Positions 1-7,702 of a stretch of 64,000 nucleotides of DNA are shown one piece after another. Each line of letters begins with the position of its first letter. Position 1 is the first letter of the stretch. Source of the DNA: Klebsiella sp. WP3-W18-ESBL-02 (GTDB lineage: Bacteria > Pseudomonadota > Gammaproteobacteria > Enterobacterales > Enterobacteriaceae); contig NZ_AP021972.1 in the NCBI RefSeq assembly GCF_014168815.1, forward strand, positions 3,472,001-3,536,000, written 5' to 3'. A program made the translations under genes and the position numbers. The notes under the pieces are model-generated. The model did no database searches, was not told the DNA's origin, and was given only the letters and a program-made list of their open reading frames with translations.

Positions 1-1085
1 ACCAGCGTCTCTTTACGCGCCCTGTCACCGCGATACATACCGCCGATTTGCGGGATGGTGACGTGTGATTCGTCAATCACCAGCAGGCCATCGGCAGGCA
101 GATAGTCAAATAGCGTCGGCGGCGGCTCGCCCGGCCCGCGCCCGGACAGGAAGCGCGAGTAGTTTTCAATGCCCGAGCAGTAGCCAAGCTCGTTCATCAT
201 TTCCAGGTCAAACTGGGTGCGCTGGCTCAGGCGCTGCTCTTCGAGCAGCTTGTTGTTGGCCAGCAGCACCTTGCGGCGATCTGCCAGCTCGTCTTTGATC
301 TCTTCCATCGCCTGCACGATACGTTCACGCGGCGTGACGTAGTGCGATTTAGGGTAGATGGTAAAGCGTTGAATCGTCGACTCGACGTGACCGGTCAGCG
401 GGTCGAACAGTGAAAGACGTTCAACCTCTTCGTCAAACAGCTCTACGCGCAGCGCCAGATCGTCCGACTCGGCCGGGAAAATGTCGATGACTTCGCCGCG
501 TACGCGGAAGGTTGCGCGCTGAAACGCCTGATCGTTGCGGGTGTACTGTAGCTCGGCCAGACGACGCAGAATAGAACGTTGGTCGATAATCATGCCCACG
601 GTCAGGTGCAGCATCATTTTAAGATAAAGATCCGGGTCGCCCAGGCCATAAATCGCCGACACCGATGCCACGACGACCACGTCCCGGCGTTCAAGCAGCG
701 CTTTGGTGGCGGATAAACGCATCTGCTCGATGTGTTCGTTCACCGAGGCGTCTTTTTCGATGAAGGTGTCCGAGCTTGGGACGTAGGCTTCAGGCTGATA
801 GTAGTCGTAGTAAGAAACGAAATACTCTACCGCATTCTCCGGGAAGAAGGCCTTCATTTCACCATACAGCTGCGCAGCCAGCGTTTTGTTCGGCGCCAGC
901 ACCATCGTTGGGCGCTGTAAGTCGGCAATCACATTGGCGACGGTGAAGGTTTTCCCCGAGCCGGTCACCCCAAGCAGCGTCTGGTGGGCCAGGCCGTCCT
1001 CAAGCCCCTCTTTAAGGCGCGCGATGGCAGCCGGCTGATCGCCGGAAGGGCTGAATGCGGAATGTAACTTAAACGGTTTACTCAT
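1..1085 (-). CDS. uvrB: UvrABC excinuclease subunit B, N-terminal part (cut by window edge)
   Basis: UvrB is the damage-verification subunit of nucleotide excision repair. It is loaded by UvrA, opens the DNA with its helicase fold and recruits UvrC. About 361 N-terminal residues are present and the rest lies left of the window. The translation begins MSKPFKLHSAFSPSGDQPAA and shows the Walker A motif GVTGSGKT (residues 39-46). The aromatic-rich beta-hairpin that inserts into DNA (YYDYYQPEAY) follows at about residue 92. The start is the ATG at 1083-1085. A LexA box lies about 80 bases upstream, as expected for this SOS gene. The identification is firm. Confidence 0.97.
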   Translation of the reverse strand, partial: MSKPFKLHSAFSPSGDQPAAIARLKEGLEDGLAHQTLLGVTGSGKTFTVANVIADLQRPTMVLAPNKTLAAQLYGEMKAFFPENAVEYFVSYYDYYQPEAYVPSSDTFIEKDASVNEHIEQMRLSATKALLERRDVVVVASVSAIYGLGDPDLYLKMMLHLTVGMIIDQRSILRRLAELQYTRNDQAFQRATFRVRGEVIDIFPAESDDLALRVELFDEEVERLSLFDPLTGHVESTIQRFTIYPKSHYVTPRERIVQAMEEIKDELADRRKVLLANNKLLEEQRLSQRTQFDLEMMNELGYCSGIENYSRFLSGRGPGEPPPTLFDYLPADGLLVIDESHVTIPQIGGMYRGDRARKETL

Positions 1086-1163
1086 GGGCGACGCTACCTG
1101 ATGACGAATGGGCCGGGCTGGGAATTAATTCTACTCGCCGCCCGCCGAATTGCCAATAAAAAA

Positions 1164-1183
1164 CACTGGATATAAAAACAGTA
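1164..1183 (-). promoter_or_regulatory. LexA (SOS) box of uvrB
   Basis: Read on the minus strand the site is TACTGTTTTTATATCCAGTG, which has the CTGT-N8-CAG core of LexA operators. It closely resembles the known E. coli uvrB operator. Its position about 80 bases before the uvrB start fits a repressor site over the uvrB promoter. Confidence 0.85.
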
Positions 1184-1484
1184 ATCACCTATTGTAGTTT
1201 GCACAATCGACGAAATGGCGGACGCACGCCGCGAAAATTTAACCCGTGACAAGATAAAACGCTGGCCAAATTGGGTTATCCCCAGAATTTTTTCTCTTTT
1301 AACATTTGTCAATATAGGTCATGAAAGTTTTATGGCAACCTAAGGCACTTTTTATTACGCCATTGCTTTATTTTAACTTATTGATTAACAACAAAAACAC
1401 AGAAAAGCCGCGTTTCGCATCAATTCAGGCGCAGACCGCATGCTCTCTCGTTTACCGTGGGTTTTCTAACTCTAATACACAGGG

Positions 1485-1507
1485 TTATCCACAGGAATAG
1501 TGGATAA
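1485..1507. promoter_or_regulatory. pair of DnaA boxes upstream of uvrB
   Basis: A perfect DnaA box TTATCCACA lies at 1485-1493 on the plus strand. A one-mismatch box, TTATCCACT, lies at 1499-1507 on the minus strand, so the two face each other. DnaA boxes are also known upstream of E. coli uvrB, so this probably reflects conserved regulation of a distal uvrB promoter. The rest of the 1086-1723 gap shows no gene; it is AT-rich near 1300-1440. Confidence 0.6.
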
Positions 1508-1723
1508 CTGCCGCTAGCCCCTATCCCCCGCCACACGGCGATTTGCGCAACATCCTGTCAATGCTCGAGCAAAAAAATATTTTCTCGCCAATTTTGATAT
1601 GTATCAGCAAAAAAGCGCGCTTGTTTTCCTTCGTTTCTGCGCCTTTTCCCTTACGTTTTCCACGGTTTAGCATTTACGAATGAAGATGACCACCGGCGCG
1701 AATCCCGCCCCCGACAGCAGGAC

Positions 1724-2401
1724 TCACAGTGCGCTAAGGTCAAGATAGCCGCCCAGCGGCTGGGTATCGACCGCCTCACCCAGCCAGGGAATTTCCCCCA
1801 GCATCGGGGCTGGCAGCATTCGCTGAAGGGTGCTGAGATATTCGGCATGGCGACGTCCCGGCGGCGTGACGTCATTCGCTATCCAGCCCGCCAGCCGCAG
1901 CCCTGCCTGCTGTACCGCCTGCGCAGTCAGAACCGCGTGGTTAATGCAGCCGAGCTTCACCCCGACCACCAGAATCACCGGTAGCCGTTCATCTCGCACC
2001 CAGTCGGCGAGAGTCAAGGTCGGGGAAAGCGGCGTGAACCAGCCGCCAGCCCCTTCGACCAACACCCAGTCAGCCTGCGATTCCAACGCGCATAGCCCGG
2101 CAGACAGTACGCTGGCCTCGATCGGCCGCTGCTCATCGGCGCTAACGATATGCGGAGAGGTCGGCTCCGCAAAGGTATAGGGGTTGACCTGTTCATAGCG
2201 CAGCGGCACGACGCTATTACGCTGTAGCGCCAGCGCGTCGCTGTTGCGCAACCCTTCCTCAGTCATTTCGCTGCCGGAGGCAACCGGCTTATAGCCTGCC
2301 GTTCGACGCCCCAGCAAACGCGCAGCCTGCAATAGCGCGGTACTGGCCACGGTTTTGCCCACTTCCGTATCGGTTCCGGTTACATAAAAGCGTTCAGTCA
2401 C
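1724..2401 (-). CDS. bioD: dethiobiotin synthetase
   Basis: BioD closes the ureido ring of dethiobiotin from 7,8-diaminopelargonic acid, CO2 and ATP, the penultimate step of biotin synthesis. The 225-residue product has the usual length and begins MTERFYVTGTDTEVGKT, which contains the Walker A-type P-loop GTDTEVGKT. A second conserved stretch, VEGAGGW, lies near residue 115. It is the last gene of bioBFCD and its start overlaps the end of bioC by 8 bases, which suggests translational coupling. No clear terminator follows it. Confidence 0.96.
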   Translation of the reverse strand: MTERFYVTGTDTEVGKTVASTALLQAARLLGRRTAGYKPVASGSEMTEEGLRNSDALALQRNSVVPLRYEQVNPYTFAEPTSPHIVSADEQRPIEASVLSAGLCALESQADWVLVEGAGGWFTPLSPTLTLADWVRDERLPVILVVGVKLGCINHAVLTAQAVQQAGLRLAGWIANDVTPPGRRHAEYLSTLQRMLPAPMLGEIPWLGEAVDTQPLGGYLDLSAL

Positions 2402-3149
2402 GCGTAATCACTCCAGTAAAAAGGTGGTAAGTCAGCGGGCATTTTCCCGCCTGCGATGGCCAGGCCAGCTCGAGCTGCTGTAGCCTGCCGCGCGTTAACG
2501 GCTGACGGCTGCGCCCCTGGTGCAGGTGCGTCGCGCCAATCCCCTTCAGCGAACGCATGGCGCTCAGCGCATTGGGGAATGACAACGTGATGGTGGTTGC
2601 ACGACTTCGGCTGCGGTACCCCGCCAGCGCCTCGGAGAGCGCCGATTCAGGCAAAAAACGGTTGGCGTGCGGATGGTTATCAATCGCCTGCCAGGCCTGG
2701 TTCAGCTCCGGCAGCGAGCCTGCGGTCAGCGTGGTGAACGCCAGCGTCCCGCCGGGGGCGAGCTGGCGATAAAGCCCGGCTAGCGCAGAGGGCAAATCGT
2801 TGCACCACTGAATGGCCAGGTTACTCCACACCAGCTCGAAACCTTCGCCGGGCAATGGAATGGCCTCCATGTCGGCGAGCAGGTAGCAATCCGCGGCCTG
2901 CTGCTTGCGTGCCTGTTGGAGCATCTCTTCGCTGAGATCCAGCGCGGTAACGTGGCTGCCGCGTTCTCGCCAGTAGCGGCTGTAGCCGCCCGGCCCGCAG
3001 CCGACGTCCAGCACGCGAGGAAACGCCTGCGCCGGTAGCTGGGACAGCAGCTGCGTCGCGCTAAGACGCTGTAGTTCATCGTGTTGATGATACGACGTTG
3101 CCGCGCGACCAAACGCCGCCGCGACCGCCTGTTTATCCACGCTCGCCAT
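2394..3149 (-). CDS. bioC: malonyl-ACP O-methyltransferase
   Basis: BioC methylates the free carboxyl of malonyl-ACP (SAM-dependent) so that fatty acid synthesis can build the pimeloyl chain of biotin. The 251-residue protein carries the class I methyltransferase SAM motif VLDVGCGPGGYSRY near residue 45. Further methyltransferase elements follow, such as NLAIQWCNDL near residue 110. It overlaps bioF by 17 bases upstream and bioD by 8 bases downstream, within the single bioBFCD transcript controlled by BirA. Confidence 0.95.
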   Translation of the reverse strand: MASVDKQAVAAAFGRAATSYHQHDELQRLSATQLLSQLPAQAFPRVLDVGCGPGGYSRYWRERGSHVTALDLSEEMLQQARKQQAADCYLLADMEAIPLPGEGFELVWSNLAIQWCNDLPSALAGLYRQLAPGGTLAFTTLTAGSLPELNQAWQAIDNHPHANRFLPESALSEALAGYRSRSRATTITLSFPNALSAMRSLKGIGATHLHQGRSRQPLTRGRLQQLELAWPSQAGKCPLTYHLFTGVITRD

Positions 3150-4290
3150 GCAGCACCTCCAGCAGATGCATGATGTCCTGTGCGTCGTGCGCTGCGGTTA
3201 GGGCCAGGCGCAAACGGGCGGTGCCAGCCGGAACGGTCGGCGGGCGAATCGCGGTGACCCAGCATCCCCGCTCGCGCAGACGCTCGGCCAACCGCAGGGT
3301 TTGCCCGTTATCGCCGACGATAAGCGGCTGAATAGCGCTCGCTGAGTCGGTTAACGTATAAGCGAGGCCGCGGGCGCCGAGGCGAAAATCAGCCACGTGC
3401 TGCGCCAGCGTTTCCCGACGCTGCTGACCATCGTCACTCTGAATCACCGCCAGCGCCATTTGTAGCGCCTGCGCCTGAGCGGGCGGCATGGCGGTGCTGT
3501 AAATCAAATGGCGAGCAAACTGCACAAAATAATCGGCCACCGCATGGCTGCAGAGCACGGCGGCGCCGCTCAGACCAAAAGCTTTGCCGAAGGTAACGAT
3601 CAGCAGTTCAGGGTGAACGCCCTGCTGATGGCAACTGCCGCGCCCGCGCTCACCGGTCGTGCCAATACCGTGCGCATCATCGACCATTAACCAGGCATCA
3701 GCAGTGCGCGCGGCGGCGGCGATTTTGGCCAACGGCGCACTGTCGCCGTCCATACTGAAAACACCTTCCGTCACAACCAACTGCTGGCCGCTGACAGAAG
3801 CAGCCAGCAGCGAAGCCAGATGATGGCTATCGTTGTGCTGAAAACGGCGCAGCTGAGCCGGGCTCTGGCTGGCAGCCTCCAGCAGCGAAGCGTGGCTTAA
3901 CCGGTCTGCGACTATCCGATCTTCACGCCCGGCCAGCGCGGCAATGACCGCCTGGTTGGCGGCAAAGCCTGAGATAAACAGCAGCGCGCGGTCGTAGCCC
4001 AGCCAATCAGCGAGCTGCTCTTCCAGCCGCTCATGCGCCAGATGATAGCCGGTGACGTGACCGGACCCGCCGCTGCCGACACCGTAGCGTTCAGCCCCGT
4101 CCTGCCAGGCGCGAATCACCTGCGGATGCTGGCTGAGGCCAAGATAATCATTGCTGGAAAAGTTGCGGTAGCGACGCCCGGCGTGCAGCAGCCAGCGCCC
4201 CGCCCCCTGTTCCAGCGGCTGACGCTGGCGAAAAGCCTGCGCGTCGCGTCGCTCAGTGACGGCCTGTTCTATTCGCTGCTGCCAGCTCAT
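3133..4290 (-). CDS. bioF: 8-amino-7-oxononanoate synthase
   Basis: BioF is a PLP enzyme of the alpha-oxoamine synthase family. It condenses pimeloyl-ACP (or pimeloyl-CoA) with L-alanine and releases CO2. The protein has 385 residues, one more than the E. coli enzyme. The PLP lysine sits in VTFGKAFGLSG near residue 236 and the substrate-handling motif VDDAHGIGTTG near residue 204. It overlaps bioB by 4 bases (ATGA type) and bioC by 17 bases in the operon. Confidence 0.96.
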   Translation of the reverse strand: MSWQQRIEQAVTERRDAQAFRQRQPLEQGAGRWLLHAGRRYRNFSSNDYLGLSQHPQVIRAWQDGAERYGVGSGGSGHVTGYHLAHERLEEQLADWLGYDRALLFISGFAANQAVIAALAGREDRIVADRLSHASLLEAASQSPAQLRRFQHNDSHHLASLLAASVSGQQLVVTEGVFSMDGDSAPLAKIAAAARTADAWLMVDDAHGIGTTGERGRGSCHQQGVHPELLIVTFGKAFGLSGAAVLCSHAVADYFVQFARHLIYSTAMPPAQAQALQMALAVIQSDDGQQRRETLAQHVADFRLGARGLAYTLTDSASAIQPLIVGDNGQTLRLAERLRERGCWVTAIRPPTVPAGTARLRLALTAAHDAQDIMHLLEVLHGERG

Positions 4291-5327
4291 ACCGCCGCCG
4301 CGTTGTAATAATCGTCGGTATCCGGCGTCATCAACGCCTGTTCCAGACGCTGCTGCTGTTCATTATCACCGGCCGTCACCGTGGTTTGCTGCGGATTAAT
4401 GCCCAGCTTACGGAACAGCTGTAAATCTTTGTCTTCTTCCGGGTTCGGCGTAGTCAGCAGCTTGCAGCCGTAGAAAATAGAGTTGGCTCCGGCCATAAAG
4501 CACATGGCCTGCGTCTGCTCGTTCATCTGCTCGCGGCCAGCGGATAGACGCACATGCGAGGTTGGCATCATGATGCGAGCAACGGCAATGGTGCGAATAA
4601 AATCAAACGCATCGACGTCTTCGTTATCGGCCAGCGGCGTCCCCTTCACCTTCACCAGCATGTTGATGGGTACGCTTTCCGGCGGCGTCGGCAGGTTCGC
4701 CAGCTGCAGCAGCAGGCCCGCGCGATCGGTAACGGTTTCTCCCAGCCCGACAATCCCACCAGAACACACTTTGATCCCGGCATCGCGGACTTTATCCAGC
4801 GTATCCAGGCGTTCCTGGTAGGTACGGGTGGTGATGATGTTGCCGTAAAACTCCGGCGAGGTATCGAGGTTGTGGTTGTAATAATCCAGCCCGGCCGAAG
4901 CCAGACGCTGCGCCTGACCGTCGGAGAGCGTCCCCAGCGTCATACAGGCTTCCAGTCCCATCGCTTTCACGCCCTGTACCATCTGCTCGAGGTAAGGCAT
5001 ATCGCGCTCGTGCGGGTTCTTCCACGCCGCGCCCATACAAAAACGGGTTGAGCCCGCCATCTTGGCTTTACGCGCTGACTCCAGCACCTGCTCCACTTCC
5101 ATCAGACGTTCGCTTTCCAGGCCCGTTTTGTAGCGCGAACTCTGCGGGCAATATTTACAGTCTTCCGGGCAAGCGCCGGTTTTAATCGACAGCAGCGTGC
5201 TGACCTGCACCTGGCGGGGATCAAAATGCTGACGGTGAACCTGCTGAGCTTCAAACAGTAAATCCAGCAGCGGTTTTTCAAAAAGAGCGGTGACCTGCGA
5301 CATTGTCCAGCGTAAAGGGTGAGCCAT
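4287..5327 (-). CDS. bioB: biotin synthase (radical SAM)
   Basis: BioB inserts sulfur into dethiobiotin to make biotin, using one [4Fe-4S] cluster for SAM cleavage and one [2Fe-2S] cluster as sulfur donor. The 346-residue protein has the radical SAM triad C53, C57, C60 in GACPEDCKYC. Later cysteines lie in FCMGAAWKNP and in CSGGIVGLGE. It is the first gene of the leftward bio operon, and its start lies 42 bases from the BirA operator. Confidence 0.97.
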   Translation of the reverse strand: MAHPLRWTMSQVTALFEKPLLDLLFEAQQVHRQHFDPRQVQVSTLLSIKTGACPEDCKYCPQSSRYKTGLESERLMEVEQVLESARKAKMAGSTRFCMGAAWKNPHERDMPYLEQMVQGVKAMGLEACMTLGTLSDGQAQRLASAGLDYYNHNLDTSPEFYGNIITTRTYQERLDTLDKVRDAGIKVCSGGIVGLGETVTDRAGLLLQLANLPTPPESVPINMLVKVKGTPLADNEDVDAFDFIRTIAVARIMMPTSHVRLSAGREQMNEQTQAMCFMAGANSIFYGCKLLTTPNPEEDKDLQLFRKLGINPQQTTVTAGDNEQQQRLEQALMTPDTDDYYNAAAV

Positions 5328-5369
5328 TGGCTTCTCCGGGGTTTTGTTAATTTTCGGTTCGGTTTATAC

Positions 5370-5403
5370 TCGTAAACCTAAAACTTTTCAAAATGGTTTA
5401 CAA
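5370..5403. promoter_or_regulatory. BirA operator between bioB and bioA
   Basis: Two half sites in inverted orientation, TCGTAAACC (5370-5378) and GGTTTACAA (5395-5403), are separated by 16 bases. This is the arrangement of the E. coli bio operator. Biotinyl-AMP-loaded BirA dimer binding here would shut both divergent transcripts. The operator also covers an in-frame upstream ATG of bioA at 5393, which argues that this ATG is not the real start. Confidence 0.92.
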
Positions 5404-5410
5404 GTCGATT

Positions 5411-6700
5411 ATGACAACGGACGATCTCGCCTTTGATAGCCGCCACATCTGGCATCCCTATACCTCCATGACCACTCCGTTACCGGTTTATCCGGTGGTT
5501 TCTGCCGAAGGCTGCGAACTGCAGCTGGCCGACGGCGAACGCCTGGTTGACGGTATGTCATCGTGGTGGGCGGCGATTCACGGCTACAATCACCCGCGCC
5601 TGAACGCGGCGATGAAAACGCAGATTGACCAGATGTCGCATGTGATGTTTGGCGGCATTACCCACCCTGCTGCCGTGGCGCTGTGCCGTAAACTGGTCGC
5701 GATGACCCCCGCGCCGCTGGAGTGCGTTTTCCTTGCTGACTCTGGCTCCGTTGCGGTCGAAGTCGCGATGAAAATGGCGTTGCAGTACTGGCAGGCCAAA
5801 GGCGAGCCGCGCCAGCGTTTCCTCACCTTCCGTAACGGCTACCACGGTGACACTTTTGGCGCGATGTCGGTGTGCGATCCGGATAACTCCATGCACAGTC
5901 TGTGGAAGGGCTATCTGCCGGAGAACCTGTTTGCACCCGCACCGCACAGCCGCTTTGACGGCGAATTTGACGAATACGATATGGTGGCGTTTGCCCGCCT
6001 GATGGCCGCACATCGCCATGAAATTGCGGCAGTGATCCTCGAACCGGTCGTGCAGGGCGCAGGGGGCATGCGGATGTACCATCCTGAGTGGCTGAAGCGG
6101 ATCCGTAAAATGTGCGACCGGGAGGGAATTTTGCTGATTGCTGACGAAATCGCCACCGGATTTGGCCGCACCGGCAAGCTTTTCGCCTGCGAACATGCGG
6201 GCATCAGCGCCGATATTCTGTGCCTGGGCAAAGCGTTAACCGGCGGAACGATGACGCTGTCAGCGGCCATCACTACCCGCGAGGTGGCCGAAACCATCAG
6301 CAACGGCGAAGCCGGCTGCTTTATGCATGGGCCGACCTTTATGGGCAACCCGCTGGCCTGCGCCGTGGCTGCCGAAAGTCTGGCGCTGCTGGAAAGCGGC
6401 GAATGGCAAACGCAGGTCGCCGCCATCGAGCGACAGCTTAAGCGCGAACTGGCCCCTGCTGCCGATGCACCGCTGGTTGCCGATGTGCGTGTACTGGGTG
6501 CTATTGGCGTCGTGGAAACGCGCTACCCGGTGAACATGGCCCAGCTTCAGCGTTTCTTCGTGGAGCAAGGCGTGTGGATTCGCCCGTTTGGCCGCCTTAT
6601 TTATCTGATGCCGCCGTACCTCATCACCACGCAGCAGCTGACGCGCCTGACCCGTGCGGTCTGCCTCGCCGTCGAGCAGGAAACATTTTTTATCCAATAA
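5411..6700 (+). CDS. bioA: adenosylmethionine-8-amino-7-oxononanoate transaminase
   Basis: BioA uses SAM, unusually, as amino donor to convert 8-amino-7-oxononanoate to 7,8-diaminopelargonate. It is a class III PLP aminotransferase. I place the start at MTTDDLAFD (5411), giving 429 residues as in E. coli. The upstream ATG at 5393 lies inside the BirA operator. The PLP lysine is in LCLGKALTGG (about K274), and the cofactor-binding segment ADEIATGFGRTGK lies near residue 243. It is transcribed divergently from bioBFCD. Confidence 0.96.
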   Translation: MTTDDLAFDSRHIWHPYTSMTTPLPVYPVVSAEGCELQLADGERLVDGMSSWWAAIHGYNHPRLNAAMKTQIDQMSHVMFGGITHPAAVALCRKLVAMTPAPLECVFLADSGSVAVEVAMKMALQYWQAKGEPRQRFLTFRNGYHGDTFGAMSVCDPDNSMHSLWKGYLPENLFAPAPHSRFDGEFDEYDMVAFARLMAAHRHEIAAVILEPVVQGAGGMRMYHPEWLKRIRKMCDREGILLIADEIATGFGRTGKLFACEHAGISADILCLGKALTGGTMTLSAAITTREVAETISNGEAGCFMHGPTFMGNPLACAVAAESLALLESGEWQTQVAAIERQLKRELAPAADAPLVADVRVLGAIGVVETRYPVNMAQLQRFFVEQGVWIRPFGRLIYLMPPYLITTQQLTRLTRAVCLAVEQETFFIQ

Positions 6701-6731
6701 GCTGCGGTAATCTGCGCGGCTAACCGCTACA

Positions 6732-6763
6732 CTCCTTGGTTAATCAGTAGATTAACCAAGGAG
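6732..6763 (+). promoter_or_regulatory. perfect hairpin that contains the ybhB ribosome binding site
   Basis: Two 14-base arms, CTCCTTGGTTAATC (6732-6745) and GATTAACCAAGGAG (6750-6763), are perfectly complementary around the loop AGTA. The 3' arm ends in AAGGAG, the Shine-Dalgarno sequence of ybhB, whose ATG is at 6771. There is no T-run after the stem, so it does not look like a bioA terminator. It would hide the ybhB ribosome site when folded. That effect is inferred from structure only. Confidence 0.7.
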
Positions 6764-6770
6764 GCAGTTG

Positions 6771-7247
6771 ATGAAATTAGTCAGCCACGACCTGCGTGAC
6801 GGCGAGAAACTCCCCCAGCGCCAGGTGTTCAACGGGATGGGCTACGACGGCGAAAACCTTTCACCGCATCTGGCATGGGATGACGTGCCGGCGGGGACCA
6901 AAAGCTTTGTTGTGACCTGCTTCGACCCGGACGCGCCAACCGGCTCGGGCTGGTGGCACTGGATTGTTGCCAACCTGCCAGCGGACACCCGCGAACTGCC
7001 CACCGGCGCTGGCTCTGGTCTGGTCGGCCTGCCCGCCGGCGCGCTACAAACCCGCACCGATTTTGGTAAAGCTGGCTATGGTGGCGCAGCACCACCGAAA
7101 GGCGAAACTCACCGCTATATCTTTACCGTCCACGCGCTGGACGTAGATAAGATAGACGTCGATGAAGGTGCAAGCGGCGCAATGGTCGGCTTTAACGTCC
7201 ATTTCCATAGTTTGGGCAGCGCATCGCTGACCGCGCTTTTTAGCTAA
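6771..7247 (+). CDS. ybhB: PEBP/RKIP-family protein YbhB
   Basis: This is the 158-residue bacterial relative of the phosphatidylethanolamine-binding/Raf kinase inhibitor family. The cellular role of YbhB is not established. The conserved ligand-site motifs are present: CFDPDAPTGSGWWHWIVANLP (about residues 46-66) and PPKGETHRYIFTVHALD (about residues 110-126). The start is taken at the ATG at 6771, preceded by AAGGAGG, rather than the TTG three bases earlier. It sits directly after bioA as in E. coli but is followed here by mtlADR instead of ybhC. Confidence 0.93.
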   Translation: MKLVSHDLRDGEKLPQRQVFNGMGYDGENLSPHLAWDDVPAGTKSFVVTCFDPDAPTGSGWWHWIVANLPADTRELPTGAGSGLVGLPAGALQTRTDFGKAGYGGAAPPKGETHRYIFTVHALDVDKIDVDEGASGAMVGFNVHFHSLGSASLTALFS

Positions 7248-7267
7248 TCTCACGGCCTATACTTTGA

Positions 7268-7298
7268 GCCCCGCAGGGAAACCTCGCGGGGCTTTTTT
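7268..7298 (+). terminator. terminator after ybhB
   Basis: The stem GCCCCGC (7268-7274) pairs with GCGGGGC (7286-7292), with inner AGG/CCT pairs, and is followed by six T residues. This is a typical Rho-independent terminator and separates ybhB from the mtl promoter region. Confidence 0.9.
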
Positions 7299-7388
7299 AT
7301 GCCGACAGCCGCACGGTGTAATTTTCTGACGAAAAAACGATGAACCAGGAGAGTCAAAAGACGGGGCGAGAAGAAGGTAAAATTATCT

Positions 7389-7565
7389 TGTGAATATGAT
7401 CACAATTCAAAAACAAACACACCAACACAAAAAGTGATTTTAGTCACAAAAATAAGCTCAACATGCGCGATATTTTAACTTTGTAGCCGACTTACAGGCT
7501 TTTTATGTGACGAGCATCACCAAAAACACCCTTTAATCGGCCCCATGATAGTGACGCAGATCACA
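7389..7565 (+). promoter_or_regulatory. mtl operon control region with four CRP sites
   Basis: Four sequences of the TGTGA-N6-TCACA class stand in a row: 7389-7404 (perfect in both arms), 7433-7448 (AGTGA/TCACA), 7506-7521 (TGTGA/TCACC) and 7550-7565 (AGTGA/TCACA). The E. coli mtl promoter is known for multiple CRP sites, so this points to strong cAMP-CRP activation. The rest of 7300-7702 holds no gene. Confidence 0.8.
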
Positions 7566-7702
7566 AACACCCCCTGGGGTACGCGAGACGAAAACGGCGT
7601 GATAGAGTCGATTTTGCATACAGAACGACTGGATGGTTTTTGGCGAAACCACCACAACTATTACGCGCGCAACATCTAACGCGCACCACAAGGGGTGTTT
7701 TT

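Noticed and set aside
5393..5410. Upstream ATG of bioA adding six residues
   Set aside because: It lies within the BirA operator, and family length and sequence fit the ATG at 5411.
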